From contig JAGVXQ010000004.1 in the NCBI GenBank assembly GCA_018303705.1, positions 1-10,846 of the forward strand: a stretch of 10,846 bases of DNA, in the 5' to 3' direction. The notes under the pieces were generated by a model that saw only the letters and a program-made list of their open reading frames with translations, was not told where the DNA came from and ran no database searches. This stretch comes from Candidatus Woesearchaeota archaeon (GTDB lineage Archaea; Nanobdellota; Nanobdellia; SCGC-AAA011-G17; JACPNG01). The position numbers and the translations under genes are program-made. Below, piece after piece: positions 1 through 6,003 of the stretch; within the stretch, counting starts at the first letter, position 1, and each line of letters begins with the position of its first letter.

Positions 1-576
1 ATTCGGGTGCCCATAAGTCTCTGCCAGCAATGCTATGGCCTCCATGTTTCTTTTTCCAGCAAGCCCTGCCAATATGCCAGTAACTCCTATTATTGGCCCG
101 ACAACCCCATAAATGTTGTTTGAAAGGTTCTTGTACTTGTATCTCTCTATTATCTTCTTGTTTGTTGCAGTGCAATATGCCTTTGGCTCTTCTGGTATCT
201 CTGGAAGCCCTATGCCTCCAAGGGTTATTATCTCCTTGCCATTATTCTTCTCAAGGAAATCAAGCACCTTGTCGCAGAACTCATAGCAGGATTCTTCATC
301 AATCGGCTGTATATCCCCTGCCAGTATTAGAATGTCAGTCCCATTTACTTTTTTATGGTATATGTCAATTGCAGGCAGCTCTATCAGGTTCTTGTCATTA
401 ACGAAAACAGCATTAGGAAACCCATATGACCTTATTTCAAAGATCTTCCTGGCTTTTATGCTGTCTATTATGAAATCAGCAGCAATCTTGCCTACATTAC
501 CTATGCCAGGCAATCCCTCTATAAGAACAGGCTTGTTTATTTTTACATTTTCCAGTTGCTTGATGAAGAGAACCAT
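1..576 (-). CDS. PAC2-family proteasome assembly chaperone homologue (3' end beyond window)
   Basis: The first 192 residues of a PAC2-domain protein (archaeal PbaA/PbaB group) are visible; the gene continues past position 1. The diagnostic N-terminal segment is present: VLIEGLPGIGNVGKIAADFI at about residues 17-36. It is followed by the alternating beta/alpha pattern, including ILILAGDIQPID near residue 88 and ITLGGIGLPEIPEEP near residue 123. In archaea such proteins are proposed to help 20S proteasome assembly or act as ATP-independent proteasome activators; whether this one does so is inferred from family. The ATG at 576 lies 22 bp after the nop10 stop, with no clear Shine-Dalgarno, so it is probably the last visible gene of the ribosomal-protein operon. 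The PAC2 gene next to nop10 and aIF2-alpha is a recurrent archaeal arrangement. The missing C-terminus prevents assignment to a subfamily. Confidence 0.85.
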   Translation of the reverse strand, partial: MVLFIKQLENVKINKPVLIEGLPGIGNVGKIAADFIIDSIKARKIFEIRSYGFPNAVFVNDKNLIELPAIDIYHKKVNGTDILILAGDIQPIDEESCYEFCDKVLDFLEKNNGKEIITLGGIGLPEIPEEPKAYCTATNKKIIERYKYKNLSNNIYGVVGPIIGVTGILAGLAGKRNMEAIALLAETYGHPN

Positions 577-598
577 ATGGCTATAACAGAAACTAGCT

Positions 599-775
599 TT
601 ATAAAAGTTGTTTTTTCCCAAAAAAAGACTCTTTCTTGTGCATAAGCCTGTACTTCCCATAAGGGTCTATTGGCGAATATCTTGGTGGTTTTGTTGAAAT
701 TGTCTTGTATCCGCATGTTTTGCAAACCACTTTCATAGTGTATTCATTGCATTTCAAGCACTTTAGAATGTTCAT
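599..775 (-). CDS. nop10: H/ACA ribonucleoprotein Nop10
   Basis: A 58-residue protein matching archaeal Nop10 over its whole length. This small subunit of H/ACA sRNPs bridges Cbf5 and L7Ae during guide-RNA-directed pseudouridylation of rRNA. The N-terminal zinc ribbon has C6-x2-C9 and C18-x2-C21. The linker and helix carry the family signature PPRYSPIDPYGKYRLMHKK at residues 30-48. The ATG at 775 lies 2 bp after the aIF2-alpha stop, and AGAGG about 8 nt upstream in the aIF2-alpha 3' end can serve as a Shine-Dalgarno. The aIF2-alpha/nop10/PAC2 order is conserved in archaea, which reinforces the call despite the small size. Confidence 0.95.
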   Translation of the reverse strand: MNILKCLKCNEYTMKVVCKTCGYKTISTKPPRYSPIDPYGKYRLMHKKESFFGKKQLL

Positions 776-777
776 GG

Positions 778-1566
778 CTATTGCCTCTTGAACTCAAAAA
801 ACCCGCCCTCTTTTTTCATTGACGACATAGCCTCATTTGTAAGCTCGCCTATAATCTTCTCTGCACTTTTATAGTCTTTTGCAGTCACATCAATCTTGTA
901 ATTCGGGGCGCTTATGTATTTTATGCTTACATTGTATTTTTTCACATTCGCAATTCCATAAACATTGTTTAATGCATTTTTTATTATGCTTATTCCATTC
1001 GGCTTTGTAGATGATAATGTTAACGTTCCAGATATTGAAACCTCTGGCGGCTTTATTTTTTCCCTGATTGTGCTGACAAGCGTTTTTCTGTATTCTTCTT
1101 CTATTCCAAGCTCTTTTAGGTCCTTGTTGTTGTTTGCTATGTCCAAAAATGCATTGTACAATGTTCCATATTTCTGCAGAAGTTTCTTGGCAATTATCAC
1201 ATAAATTTCGTCCATGTCTGTTTTCATTTCCCTGCTGAAATTTTCAAGCAGCTTTTCAGCCTTTAATTCTTGCTTGTATTCCATGTCCTTCTCTTTTTTC
1301 TGTGCAAGGTTTACCCTCCTCAACGACAGGTCAACATGGTTCTTGATGTTGTCAACCCTCAACACCTTGCATACAAGCTTCTTGTTTTCCTTTACGAAAT
1401 CCCTTAGGTTCCTTATCCTTCCAGGGGATATCTCTGATATGTGTATCATACCTTCTACATTGCCATATTCATCTAGGTCAACGAAAACAGAATTAGGCAG
1501 TATCTTCTTTACAGTGCACACTATCAATGAATCTTCTTCAGGCAAACCTTGCTTCTTGTAGAACAT
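778..1566 (-). CDS. Translation initiation factor aIF2 subunit alpha
   Basis: A 262-residue protein with the full aIF2-alpha layout and normal family length. An S1/OB-fold RNA-binding domain spans about residues 10-85 (VCTVKKILPNSVFVDLDEYG, then GMIHISEIS). A helical domain follows at about 88-170, and the C-terminal alpha/beta domain that contacts aIF2-gamma at about 173-262 (PPEVSISGTLTLSSTKPNGI). The heterotrimeric factor delivers initiator Met-tRNA to the small ribosomal subunit. The segment SPGRIRNLRDFV at 47-58 aligns with the eukaryotic Ser51 loop; in archaea regulation through this site is not established. It starts 1 bp after the rps27e stop and ends 2 bp before nop10, so translational coupling is likely. 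Confidence 0.96.
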   Translation of the reverse strand: MFYKKQGLPEEDSLIVCTVKKILPNSVFVDLDEYGNVEGMIHISEISPGRIRNLRDFVKENKKLVCKVLRVDNIKNHVDLSLRRVNLAQKKEKDMEYKQELKAEKLLENFSREMKTDMDEIYVIIAKKLLQKYGTLYNAFLDIANNNKDLKELGIEEEYRKTLVSTIREKIKPPEVSISGTLTLSSTKPNGISIIKNALNNVYGIANVKKYNVSIKYISAPNYKIDVTAKDYKSAEKIIGELTNEAMSSMKKEGGFFEFKRQ

Positions 1567-1567
1567 T

Positions 1568-1753
1568 TTAACCTAATATCTCTAAGATTCTTGCCTTTAT
1601 TCTGGTTTTTCCCCCAGTAGGCTCAGCTATTATTTTTTCGCATACAAGGCATTTTACTTTTGTAGCAGTCTTGCCAAAAACTATCTGCTCGTTCTTGCAT
1701 TTAGGGCACCTTAATTTTACGAACTTGCTTGTTGGCTCTCTTATCTCTTTCAT
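1568..1753 (-). CDS. rps27e: Small ribosomal subunit protein eS27 (S27e)
   Basis: A 61-residue zinc-ribbon ribosomal protein of the 30S subunit. Cysteines C16-x2-C19 and C35-x2-C38 form the metal site within RCPKCKNEQIVFGKTATKVK and CLVCEK. The tail IAEPTGGKTRIKARILEIL matches the conserved S27e ending (PTGGKA..a.ile). Length is typical for archaea. The gene is separated by 1 bp from rpl44e upstream and 1 bp from the aIF2-alpha gene downstream, giving a very compact operon in the usual archaeal L44e-S27e-aIF2-alpha order. Only weak Shine-Dalgarno-like sequence (GAG at about -8) precedes the ATG. Confidence 0.96.
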   Translation of the reverse strand: MKEIREPTSKFVKLRCPKCKNEQIVFGKTATKVKCLVCEKIIAEPTGGKTRIKARILEILG

Positions 1754-1754
1754 A

Positions 1755-2066
1755 TTACTCGAAAATAGGCTTCTTCATCCTTACTCCCTTGCTTTGTACA
1801 GCTATCTTGTTGCATATCTTGCACTTGAACCTCAAGTCAACCTTTTTTGATGATTTTGCTCCGCTCATCTTGTACTGGCTTGCAGGCTTTCTCGAGTATC
1901 TTCCCTTGTTGCCATAACCCACCTTGCCAGATGACCTTTTCGCTAGCCTTGCCAATGCATACTTTTTCATGCTTGACCTTTCCCTTTTCTTGGCTAGCGC
2001 TATGGAATGCTCAGTATGCTTCTTGCAATGTTTGCAGTATTTGTTCAAAATTTTTGGTATTTTCAT
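1755..2066 (-). CDS. rpl44e: Large ribosomal subunit protein eL44 (L44e)
   Basis: A 103-residue L44e protein (eL42 in the newer eukaryotic nomenclature) of the 50S subunit. It begins with the family hallmark MKIPK followed by the first zinc half-site C11-x2-C14 in YCKHCKKHTEH. A basic middle region follows, then KKVDLRFKCKICNK with C82-x2-C85. An in-frame TTG at 2081 would add five residues, but the ATG at 2066 reproduces the conserved N-terminus exactly and is chosen. The stop lies 1 bp before rps27e. The upstream neighbour gins is 415 bp away because an IS200/IS605-type remnant sits between them, so this gene probably needs its own promoter; a TATA-like box is centred 31 bp upstream in the left hairpin of the remnant. 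Confidence 0.95.
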   Translation of the reverse strand: MKIPKILNKYCKHCKKHTEHSIALAKKRERSSMKKYALARLAKRSSGKVGYGNKGRYSRKPASQYKMSGAKSSKKVDLRFKCKICNKIAVQSKGVRMKKPIFE

Positions 2067-2086
2067 AGTTTTGTGAAACAAGGAAA

Positions 2087-2107
2087 CTCAGCATTTTTAA
2101 AGCTGAG
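2087..2107. repeat. Left-end hairpin of IS200/IS605-like remnant
   Basis: Inverted repeat CTCAGC (2087-2092) and GCTGAG (2102-2107) around a 9-nt AT loop. The arms match the outer six bases of the right-end hairpin, which is why both are read as the ends of one element. Confidence 0.7.
2093..2101 (-). promoter_or_regulatory. Putative TATA box for rpl44e, in hairpin loop
   Basis: On the minus strand the sequence reads TTTAAAAAT, centred about 31 bp before the rpl44e ATG. That spacing would give a transcript with a leader of about 5 nt. The box is exactly the loop of the 6-bp-stem hairpin at 2087-2107. Other TATA-like boxes in this window have similar spacing, which supports the reading, but AT-rich sequence makes chance matches common. 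Confidence 0.5.
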
Positions 2108-2128
2108 ATGAATTGCTGCCCTCCTTAG

Positions 2129-2410
2129 CACTTCTGGCTCAACACCTGGAGCTTCAATCAATTGCAAGGATTCATTGAATACAAGGCCAGGTTGAATGGG
2201 GTTAAAGTTATCAAGGTTAAACCTTACAATACTAGCAAAGACTGTTCCAGGTGTGAACTTCCTGGTACCCGTTCCAAAGGTTTTTTCCATTGCAACCATT
2301 GTGGTTTTTCCTTGAATGCTGACCTAAACGCAAGCTATAACCTTGCTAAACACAATAGCATGACTAACTGTGTTTTGGCTGATGTAAACCAGCCAACACA
2401 GCAGGAGTGA
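2129..2410 (+). pseudogene. tnpB: TnpB/OrfB C-terminal fragment (IS605-type RNA-guided nuclease remnant)
   Basis: The open frame after a TAG at 2126-2128 encodes about 93 residues homologous to the C-terminal third of TnpB. It starts in the WSFNQLQGFIEYKAR region, passes the VIKVKPYNTSKDCSRC segment and HCNHCG (the four-Cys zinc ribbon), then NADLNASYNLAKH. That last segment carries the third RuvC catalytic Asp. The N-terminal domain and the first two RuvC acidic residues are absent; only about 20 bp separate the left hairpin from the stop codon. It therefore cannot be an active nuclease. A TTG-started 82-residue product (from 2162) is formally possible but unlikely to be functional. It lies opposite to the host operon. 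Confidence 0.85.
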
Positions 2411-2457
2411 TGAAGCCAAAGCCTTACAAGGAACTGAGGCAGAGCTTATGGCTAACG

Positions 2458-2477
2458 CTCAGCGCTTTAGCGCTGAG
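2458..2477. repeat. Right-end hairpin of IS200/IS605-like remnant
   Basis: Perfect inverted repeat CTCAGCGC / GCGCTGAG with TTTA loop, 48 bp after the tnpB stop. In active relatives this end also forms the 3' scaffold of the TnpB guide RNA (omega RNA), with the guide drawn from the sequence just outside. Here it ends 4 bp from the gins stop codon. Confidence 0.75.
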
Positions 2478-2481
2478 TAGT

Positions 2482-3096
2482 TTACAAATATTCTGCCTTG
2501 TTCTTTTTTACCAGTATCTCTGCCACCATTTCAGGCAATGACGCAACATACTCCTCTTCAAATGGGCCGTAAACATGCATATCATCCCCTAAAAACTGTG
2601 GCACAGCATTTGTTATTCTTACCAGCTTGATGCCTTTGTGCTCCTCATGGCTTTTTAACTCTTTTGGTTCATCTTTCCTCTCAATCACAGGCTCTTTCTC
2701 AGAAAGCAGATTTGCTAGTATCGCATTCCTGTATTCATTCATTGATTTTAATGCATCATCAAAGAACATCTTCTCTATTCCAAGCATGCAAGAATTGTCA
2801 ACGATTTCGTTGGTTCTTGACCTGAACAATGCCAGTTGCAGTATTTTGTTTTCCCTCCGTTCATAAAGCTCCTTTAGTATTCTATGGACGTTTTCAAGCT
2901 GCTTTTTTGTGTTCACAGACTCCGAAAGGGTGAAAATGCTAGATTTTTTCTGCTGCGATTCAAGCATGTTTCTTTTTTCGCTCATGTATTTTATTACATT
3001 CTCGAAGAAGTTTTCATCAAGCCGGGTAATCTCTTTCTTTGTTTTTTCTTCCCTTAGGATTTCATAAAGCATCTCATATGTTATAAGCTCGGCCAT
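2482..3096 (-). CDS. DNA replication complex GINS subunit, Gins51/Gins15 type
   Basis: A 204-residue protein of the archaeal GINS complex, which links MCM helicase to other replisome parts (CMG-like assembly). The N-terminal helical A-domain begins with the family motif LITYEMLYEILREEK at residues 4-18, followed by LDENFFENVIKYMSEKR. A charged linker lies at about 135-153. The small beta-rich B-domain at the C-terminus reads VRITNAVPQFLGDD followed by VYGPFEEEYVASLPEMVAEI. A-then-B order marks the Gins51 class. It is 22 bp downstream of apgM and upstream of the ribosomal cluster. The grouping of GINS genes with L44e/S27e/aIF2-alpha is a known archaeal replication-translation linkage. No PCNA or primase gene is adjacent here. 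Confidence 0.92.
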   Translation of the reverse strand: MAELITYEMLYEILREEKTKKEITRLDENFFENVIKYMSEKRNMLESQQKKSSIFTLSESVNTKKQLENVHRILKELYERRENKILQLALFRSRTNEIVDNSCMLGIEKMFFDDALKSMNEYRNAILANLLSEKEPVIERKDEPKELKSHEEHKGIKLVRITNAVPQFLGDDMHVYGPFEEEYVASLPEMVAEILVKKNKAEYL

Positions 3097-3118
3097 GCAG
3101 CCAATAATAGTTGTTTGT

Positions 3119-4267
3119 TTAAAATGTTTTGTGTTTTTTTATAACTATATCTAGAAGTTGTTTTCCATATATTTTCCTGTTTATTATTCTCGCCTCTTTC
3201 TCAGAGAATTCTCTTGCATTGCCCTTGCCAGCGCCATAAACAATTGCAGGAACAGCATCATTTGAATGTGCCATTAAATTGCATGGGGTTGCATGGTCTG
3301 CAGTTACTACAATTAATGTATTCTTCATGTTTTTTATTCTCCCTATGATTCCAGAATCAATTTCTTCTATAGCCTTCTTTTTGCCAACTGCATCCCCTTT
3401 ATGCGCAAATGCATCAGGTCCCTTTATCTGGACATAAACATTTCTTTTTTTGGATTCATTTTTTATCACATCAGCAATATTATTTAAGCTATTTGGCTTT
3501 TTTATAACCTTCATTCCAGCAAGCTTTCCAATCGCTCTTTCAACAGGCATATCAGCAATCACAGCCCAGTCTTCCATTAGTTTTAGCTTAGGCAGCTTGT
3601 TTCCAGAGCCCCTTGTCAATATTGTTTTGTTTTTTAATGAGTTTCTTGCTTTTCTTATGAATTCATTTATTATGTTTGCAGTTTCTATAGCATTGTTTTC
3701 AAGTGGAAAAACTGTCTTCTGGATCAACTTCTGGTTTTTCACAGGCAATGCTGTTGTAACAAAATTTTTAACTATCTTGTATCCAGGATGTGAGTTTGTC
3801 ACTCTCGGAGAAATTTTTTTGTTTATTATCAATACCCCCCTATGACCAACAGTCCTCTTGAACCTTGCATTTTTCATCTTTATTCCTTCAACAAGCTTAA
3901 TTTCTTTTTCCGTAGGCATAGATTCTATGTCAAGAATCCTGTTGTGGTATATTTTATTGTCTTTTATGGAAGCAAAATTGCACCTTACAACAACATCTCC
4001 ATTTTCAAATTTCACATTGTCACCATATGCTTCCAAAGGGCCACGGCCAGTGTAAATCTTGAATACATCATAGCCAAAAATCGACAGCACCCCTTGGTCA
4101 GACTCTGGAGCTATTTTTTCATTTATGACATTCATTAGGTACAGTTTCCCATTTCTTGCAAGAAAATCAAGGTTTGGTTTCTTCGCAGCTTCCAAGGGCG
4201 TTTTGTTTTTTAGTTCTTTGCAAGGCCTGTCCGCCAAGCCATCGAGTATTACCAGCAACATTCTCAT
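3119..4267 (-). CDS. apgM: 2,3-bisphosphoglycerate-independent phosphoglycerate mutase, archaeal type
   Basis: A 382-residue member of the alkaline phosphatase superfamily that interconverts 3- and 2-phosphoglycerate in glycolysis/gluconeogenesis with divalent metal ions. The N-terminus MRMLLVILDGLADRP gives metal ligand D9. SDQGVLSIFGYD contains the probable serine nucleophile S62, followed by YTGRGPLEAYGDN. The later metal motifs are present: KGPDAFAHKGD (D284, H289) and TADHATPCNLMAHS (D324, H325, H334). The C-terminal EFSEKEAR...YGKQLLD matches the family ending. Length is slightly below the usual 400 or so residues. It is the first gene of the minus-strand cluster, with a TATA-like box about 26 bp upstream. 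Related ApgM-like enzymes could act on other phosphoesters, but the motifs fit the mutase. Confidence 0.93.
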   Translation of the reverse strand: MRMLLVILDGLADRPCKELKNKTPLEAAKKPNLDFLARNGKLYLMNVINEKIAPESDQGVLSIFGYDVFKIYTGRGPLEAYGDNVKFENGDVVVRCNFASIKDNKIYHNRILDIESMPTEKEIKLVEGIKMKNARFKRTVGHRGVLIINKKISPRVTNSHPGYKIVKNFVTTALPVKNQKLIQKTVFPLENNAIETANIINEFIRKARNSLKNKTILTRGSGNKLPKLKLMEDWAVIADMPVERAIGKLAGMKVIKKPNSLNNIADVIKNESKKRNVYVQIKGPDAFAHKGDAVGKKKAIEEIDSGIIGRIKNMKNTLIVVTADHATPCNLMAHSNDAVPAIVYGAGKGNAREFSEKEARIINRKIYGKQLLDIVIKKHKTF

Positions 4268-4286
4268 TAAGATCTAGAAATGGAAC

Positions 4287-4297
4287 ATTTATTTATT
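4287..4297 (-). promoter_or_regulatory. Putative TATA box for the apgM-gins operon
   Basis: The minus strand reads AATAAATAAAT centred about 25 bp before the apgM ATG. This predicts transcription beginning at or next to the start codon (leaderless). It lies in the 37-bp gap after the upstream codirectional gene. Confidence 0.45.
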
Positions 4298-4304
4298 AAT
4301 CTTC

Positions 4305-4907
4305 TCATTCGAATGCTTCTCTGTATATCGAGTCAATCAATTTGTCCAGGTATACCTTTTCTAAATTTATCCTGTTTTTCGTGTACGAATCCTCTAATGA
4401 ATGGCTTGCATCAAAGTTTTCCATCGACTGCCATAAAATGGCATCAAATCTAAATTCCATGTCATCATTAAGTTCACCACCATCTATAACATAAAACAAG
4501 TTAGCAATTCTTTTGTCGCTATGTTTTTTGCCGCTAATTATACACATTACGTTTCGAGGTTTACTTTCTTTACTGTTACTACAGAACTTGCTTGTTGGAA
4601 TCCATATGTTTTTTATCCTTAAGTATTCTCCATTGTTTGCATAATCTATTATTATGTACGGCTCATTGTCAGCCCTGTTTATGTAATGGGTCAATTCCAG
4701 TATTTTTCCATCTTTGGCAACAATTTCATGCGTTATAGTTTTCATCCCACCGAACACAGAAGTAATCATAAGCCTTGTTTCATCGAAATGTCGCCGTTGC
4801 AGCCCTTCATAAGCTCCTATTACATCTATGTCTTTCTTAGCCAATTCATCTAAGGGCGCTTCCGGTGCGCTTGCAATCAATGCCAATGCCAACAAGTACG
4901 GTTTCAT
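4305..4907 (-). CDS. Unrecognised protein with possible export signal
   Basis: A 200-residue protein that I do not recognise. The ATG at 4907 gives a short hydrophobic leader (MKPYLLALALIASAPEAP), which may be a signal peptide with a cleavage site after the ASA at residues 12-14; a longer upstream frame to 5027 would overlap truD and is rejected. The rest is soluble and looks mainly beta/alpha, with a strand pattern such as EPYIIIDYANNGEYLRIKNI at 82-101 and a Cys pair at C109 and C122. The C-terminal third is acidic and probably helical. There is no lipobox. It is transcribed divergently from truD across 52 bp and ends 37 bp before apgM. Codon use looks like its neighbours. It could be an extracytoplasmic protein of unknown role; a short leader without strong positive charge makes export uncertain. 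Confidence 0.7.
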   Translation of the reverse strand: MKPYLLALALIASAPEAPLDELAKKDIDVIGAYEGLQRRHFDETRLMITSVFGGMKTITHEIVAKDGKILELTHYINRADNEPYIIIDYANNGEYLRIKNIWIPTSKFCSNSKESKPRNVMCIISGKKHSDKRIANLFYVIDGGELNDDMEFRFDAILWQSMENFDASHSLEDSYTKNRINLEKVYLDKLIDSIYREAFE

Positions 4908-4908
4908 G

Positions 4909-4922
4909 GCTTGCAGGCAAGC
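4909..4922. repeat. Small palindrome between divergent genes
   Basis: GCTTGC-AG-GCAAGC forms 6-bp inverted arms 1 bp upstream of the 4907 start codon, in the truD divergent intergenic region. It could be a protein-binding site or a 5' hairpin; short enough to be chance. Confidence 0.4.
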
Positions 4923-4924
4923 AT

Positions 4925-4937
4925 AAAAATTTAAAAA
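4925..4937. promoter_or_regulatory. Shared AT-rich core of divergent promoters (truD / 4907 gene)
   Basis: The block AAAATTTAAAAAC is nearly self-complementary and can be read as a TATA box in both directions. It is about 28 bp before the truD ATG and about 22 bp before the ATG of the minus-strand gene. Both genes would then have leaderless or near-leaderless mRNAs and compete for one core region. Confidence 0.45.
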
Positions 4938-4959
4938 CCTTTGTTTCAATTTTAATGCC

Positions 4960-5976
4960 ATGTACAAGATCAAGCAAATTCCAGAGGACTTCATAGTAGA
5001 AGAAATCCCGAATATAAATCTAAGCAAAGGCGGAGATTATAGTTATTTCTTCATTGAAAAGAAGAACTGGAACACACAAGATGTAATCAGGGAATTAGCA
5101 AGGCGTTTGCATGTGAAAGAAAATATCTTTAACATAGCAGGCATAAAGGACAAGAATGCAATCACCAGACAAGTAGTCTCTGCATACAAGATGCCCCAGC
5201 AAGTTATAGCTAAAATAAAGATAAAGGACGTTAAAATAAATTTCATAGGCAGGGGCAATGACCGCATAAAGCTTGGCCAGATAATAAAGAATAATTTTAC
5301 GATAACAGTAAGGAACCTTGACAGTAAGGAACACAACAAAATAGATTTCATAGAAAATTATTTTGATGAGCAGCGTTTTGGAGGCACGAACCAGCTTATA
5401 GGCAGTGCATTGGTCAAGAAGGATTTTCCTGAAGCATGCAGCCTTCTTGGATTGAATGTTGAAAAAAATGATTACATCGGCGCAATAAGAAACAATGTAA
5501 ACAGGAAGATGCTAGTGTTTTATGTCAATGCCTACCAAAGCCTGCTGTTCAACAAGGCTGTTTCAGGGTACATAAAATTAAAATCCGCAGATTTCCTTGA
5601 TGTCAAATCAGAAAACACGAATTTCACATTCACAAATTCAGCGATAGAAAACATAAAGGTCCCTATTATAGGCTTTCTTAGCGTCATAAGGAACAAGGAA
5701 ATAAAAAAGATATACACCCATATTCTTGCAAAGGAAGGCATAAAAAAAGAAGATTTCTTGTTTCCAATGATGCCTGAGCTAAGCTCAGAAGGCAATGAGC
5801 GCGACTTAATAGTAAAAGTCAATGTTTCGATAACCTTCGAGAACGACGAGATCAACAAGAACAAGCTTAAAGCAATATTAAGTTTCTCGCTTGACAAGGG
5901 AGCTTACGCAACCATTGTCATAAAAAAGATGTTTTGTAATAATCAGCCAATAGCGAATGATTCACAAAAAGCTTAA
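4960..5976 (+). CDS. truD: tRNA pseudouridine synthase TruD
   Basis: A 338-residue pseudouridine synthase of the TruD family, which modifies U13 of tRNA in bacteria; archaeal/eukaryal (Pus7) relatives also act on U35. The catalytic motif GIKDKNAITRQ at 61-71 supplies the nucleophile D64. ENYFDEQRFGG at 132-142 and FYVNAYQSLLFN at 187-198 are conserved family blocks. The ending LSFSLDKGAYATIVIKKMF closes the catalytic domain. It lacks room for the longer TRUD insertion of most archaeal homologues and is closer in length to the E. coli enzyme. The N-terminus YKIKQIPEDFIVEEIP is the expected start, supporting the ATG at 4960. It is first in a plus-strand run; its stop codon lies inside the TATA-like box of the next gene. 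Confidence 0.94.
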   Translation: MYKIKQIPEDFIVEEIPNINLSKGGDYSYFFIEKKNWNTQDVIRELARRLHVKENIFNIAGIKDKNAITRQVVSAYKMPQQVIAKIKIKDVKINFIGRGNDRIKLGQIIKNNFTITVRNLDSKEHNKIDFIENYFDEQRFGGTNQLIGSALVKKDFPEACSLLGLNVEKNDYIGAIRNNVNRKMLVFYVNAYQSLLFNKAVSGYIKLKSADFLDVKSENTNFTFTNSAIENIKVPIIGFLSVIRNKEIKKIYTHILAKEGIKKEDFLFPMMPELSSEGNERDLIVKVNVSITFENDEINKNKLKAILSFSLDKGAYATIVIKKMFCNNQPIANDSQKA

Positions 5977-5980
5977 ATAC
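5972..5980 (+). promoter_or_regulatory. Putative TATA box for the 6004 gene, overlapping the truD stop
   Basis: CTTAAATAC centred 28 bp before the ATG at 6004. The truD TAA (5974-5976) is part of the box, so the two genes are packed tightly but likely have separate promoters. Confidence 0.5.
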
Positions 5981-6003
5981 TAGTTTGGGCTCCCCTTGAA
6001 TAT

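Larger units (their letters stand above)
2087..2477 (+). mobile_element. IS200/IS605-family remnant between gins and rpl44e
   Basis: A 391-bp segment bounded by two hairpins and containing only the 3' third of a tnpB gene. The left hairpin at 2087-2107 is CTCAGC, a 9-nt loop, GCTGAG. The right hairpin at 2458-2477 is CTCAGCGC-TTTA-GCGCTGAG, a perfect 8-bp stem with a 4-nt loop. Subterminal hairpins rather than inverted terminal repeats are the known end structure of the IS200/IS605 family. No TnpA (Y1 transposase) is present and tnpB is truncated, so the copy is non-autonomous. Exact boundaries are inferred from the hairpins; true cleavage sites may lie a few bases outside. The insertion leaves both flanking genes intact, with the gins stop 4 bp beyond the right hairpin. 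Confidence 0.75.

Noticed and set aside
2063-2299. Minus-strand open frame upstream of rpl44e
   Set aside because: It lies opposite the TnpB fragment and through the left hairpin, has no recognisable domain, and overlaps the rpl44e start. The TnpB reading on the plus strand explains the sequence.
2458-2477. Right hairpin as an intrinsic terminator for gins
   Set aside because: No T-run follows the hairpin on the minus strand, and archaea do not rely on hairpin terminators. Matching arms in the left hairpin fit transposon ends better.
4908-5027. Longer N-terminus for the 4305-4907 gene
   Set aside because: It would run over the truD start and the shared promoter. The ATG at 4907 gives a plausible leader peptide.
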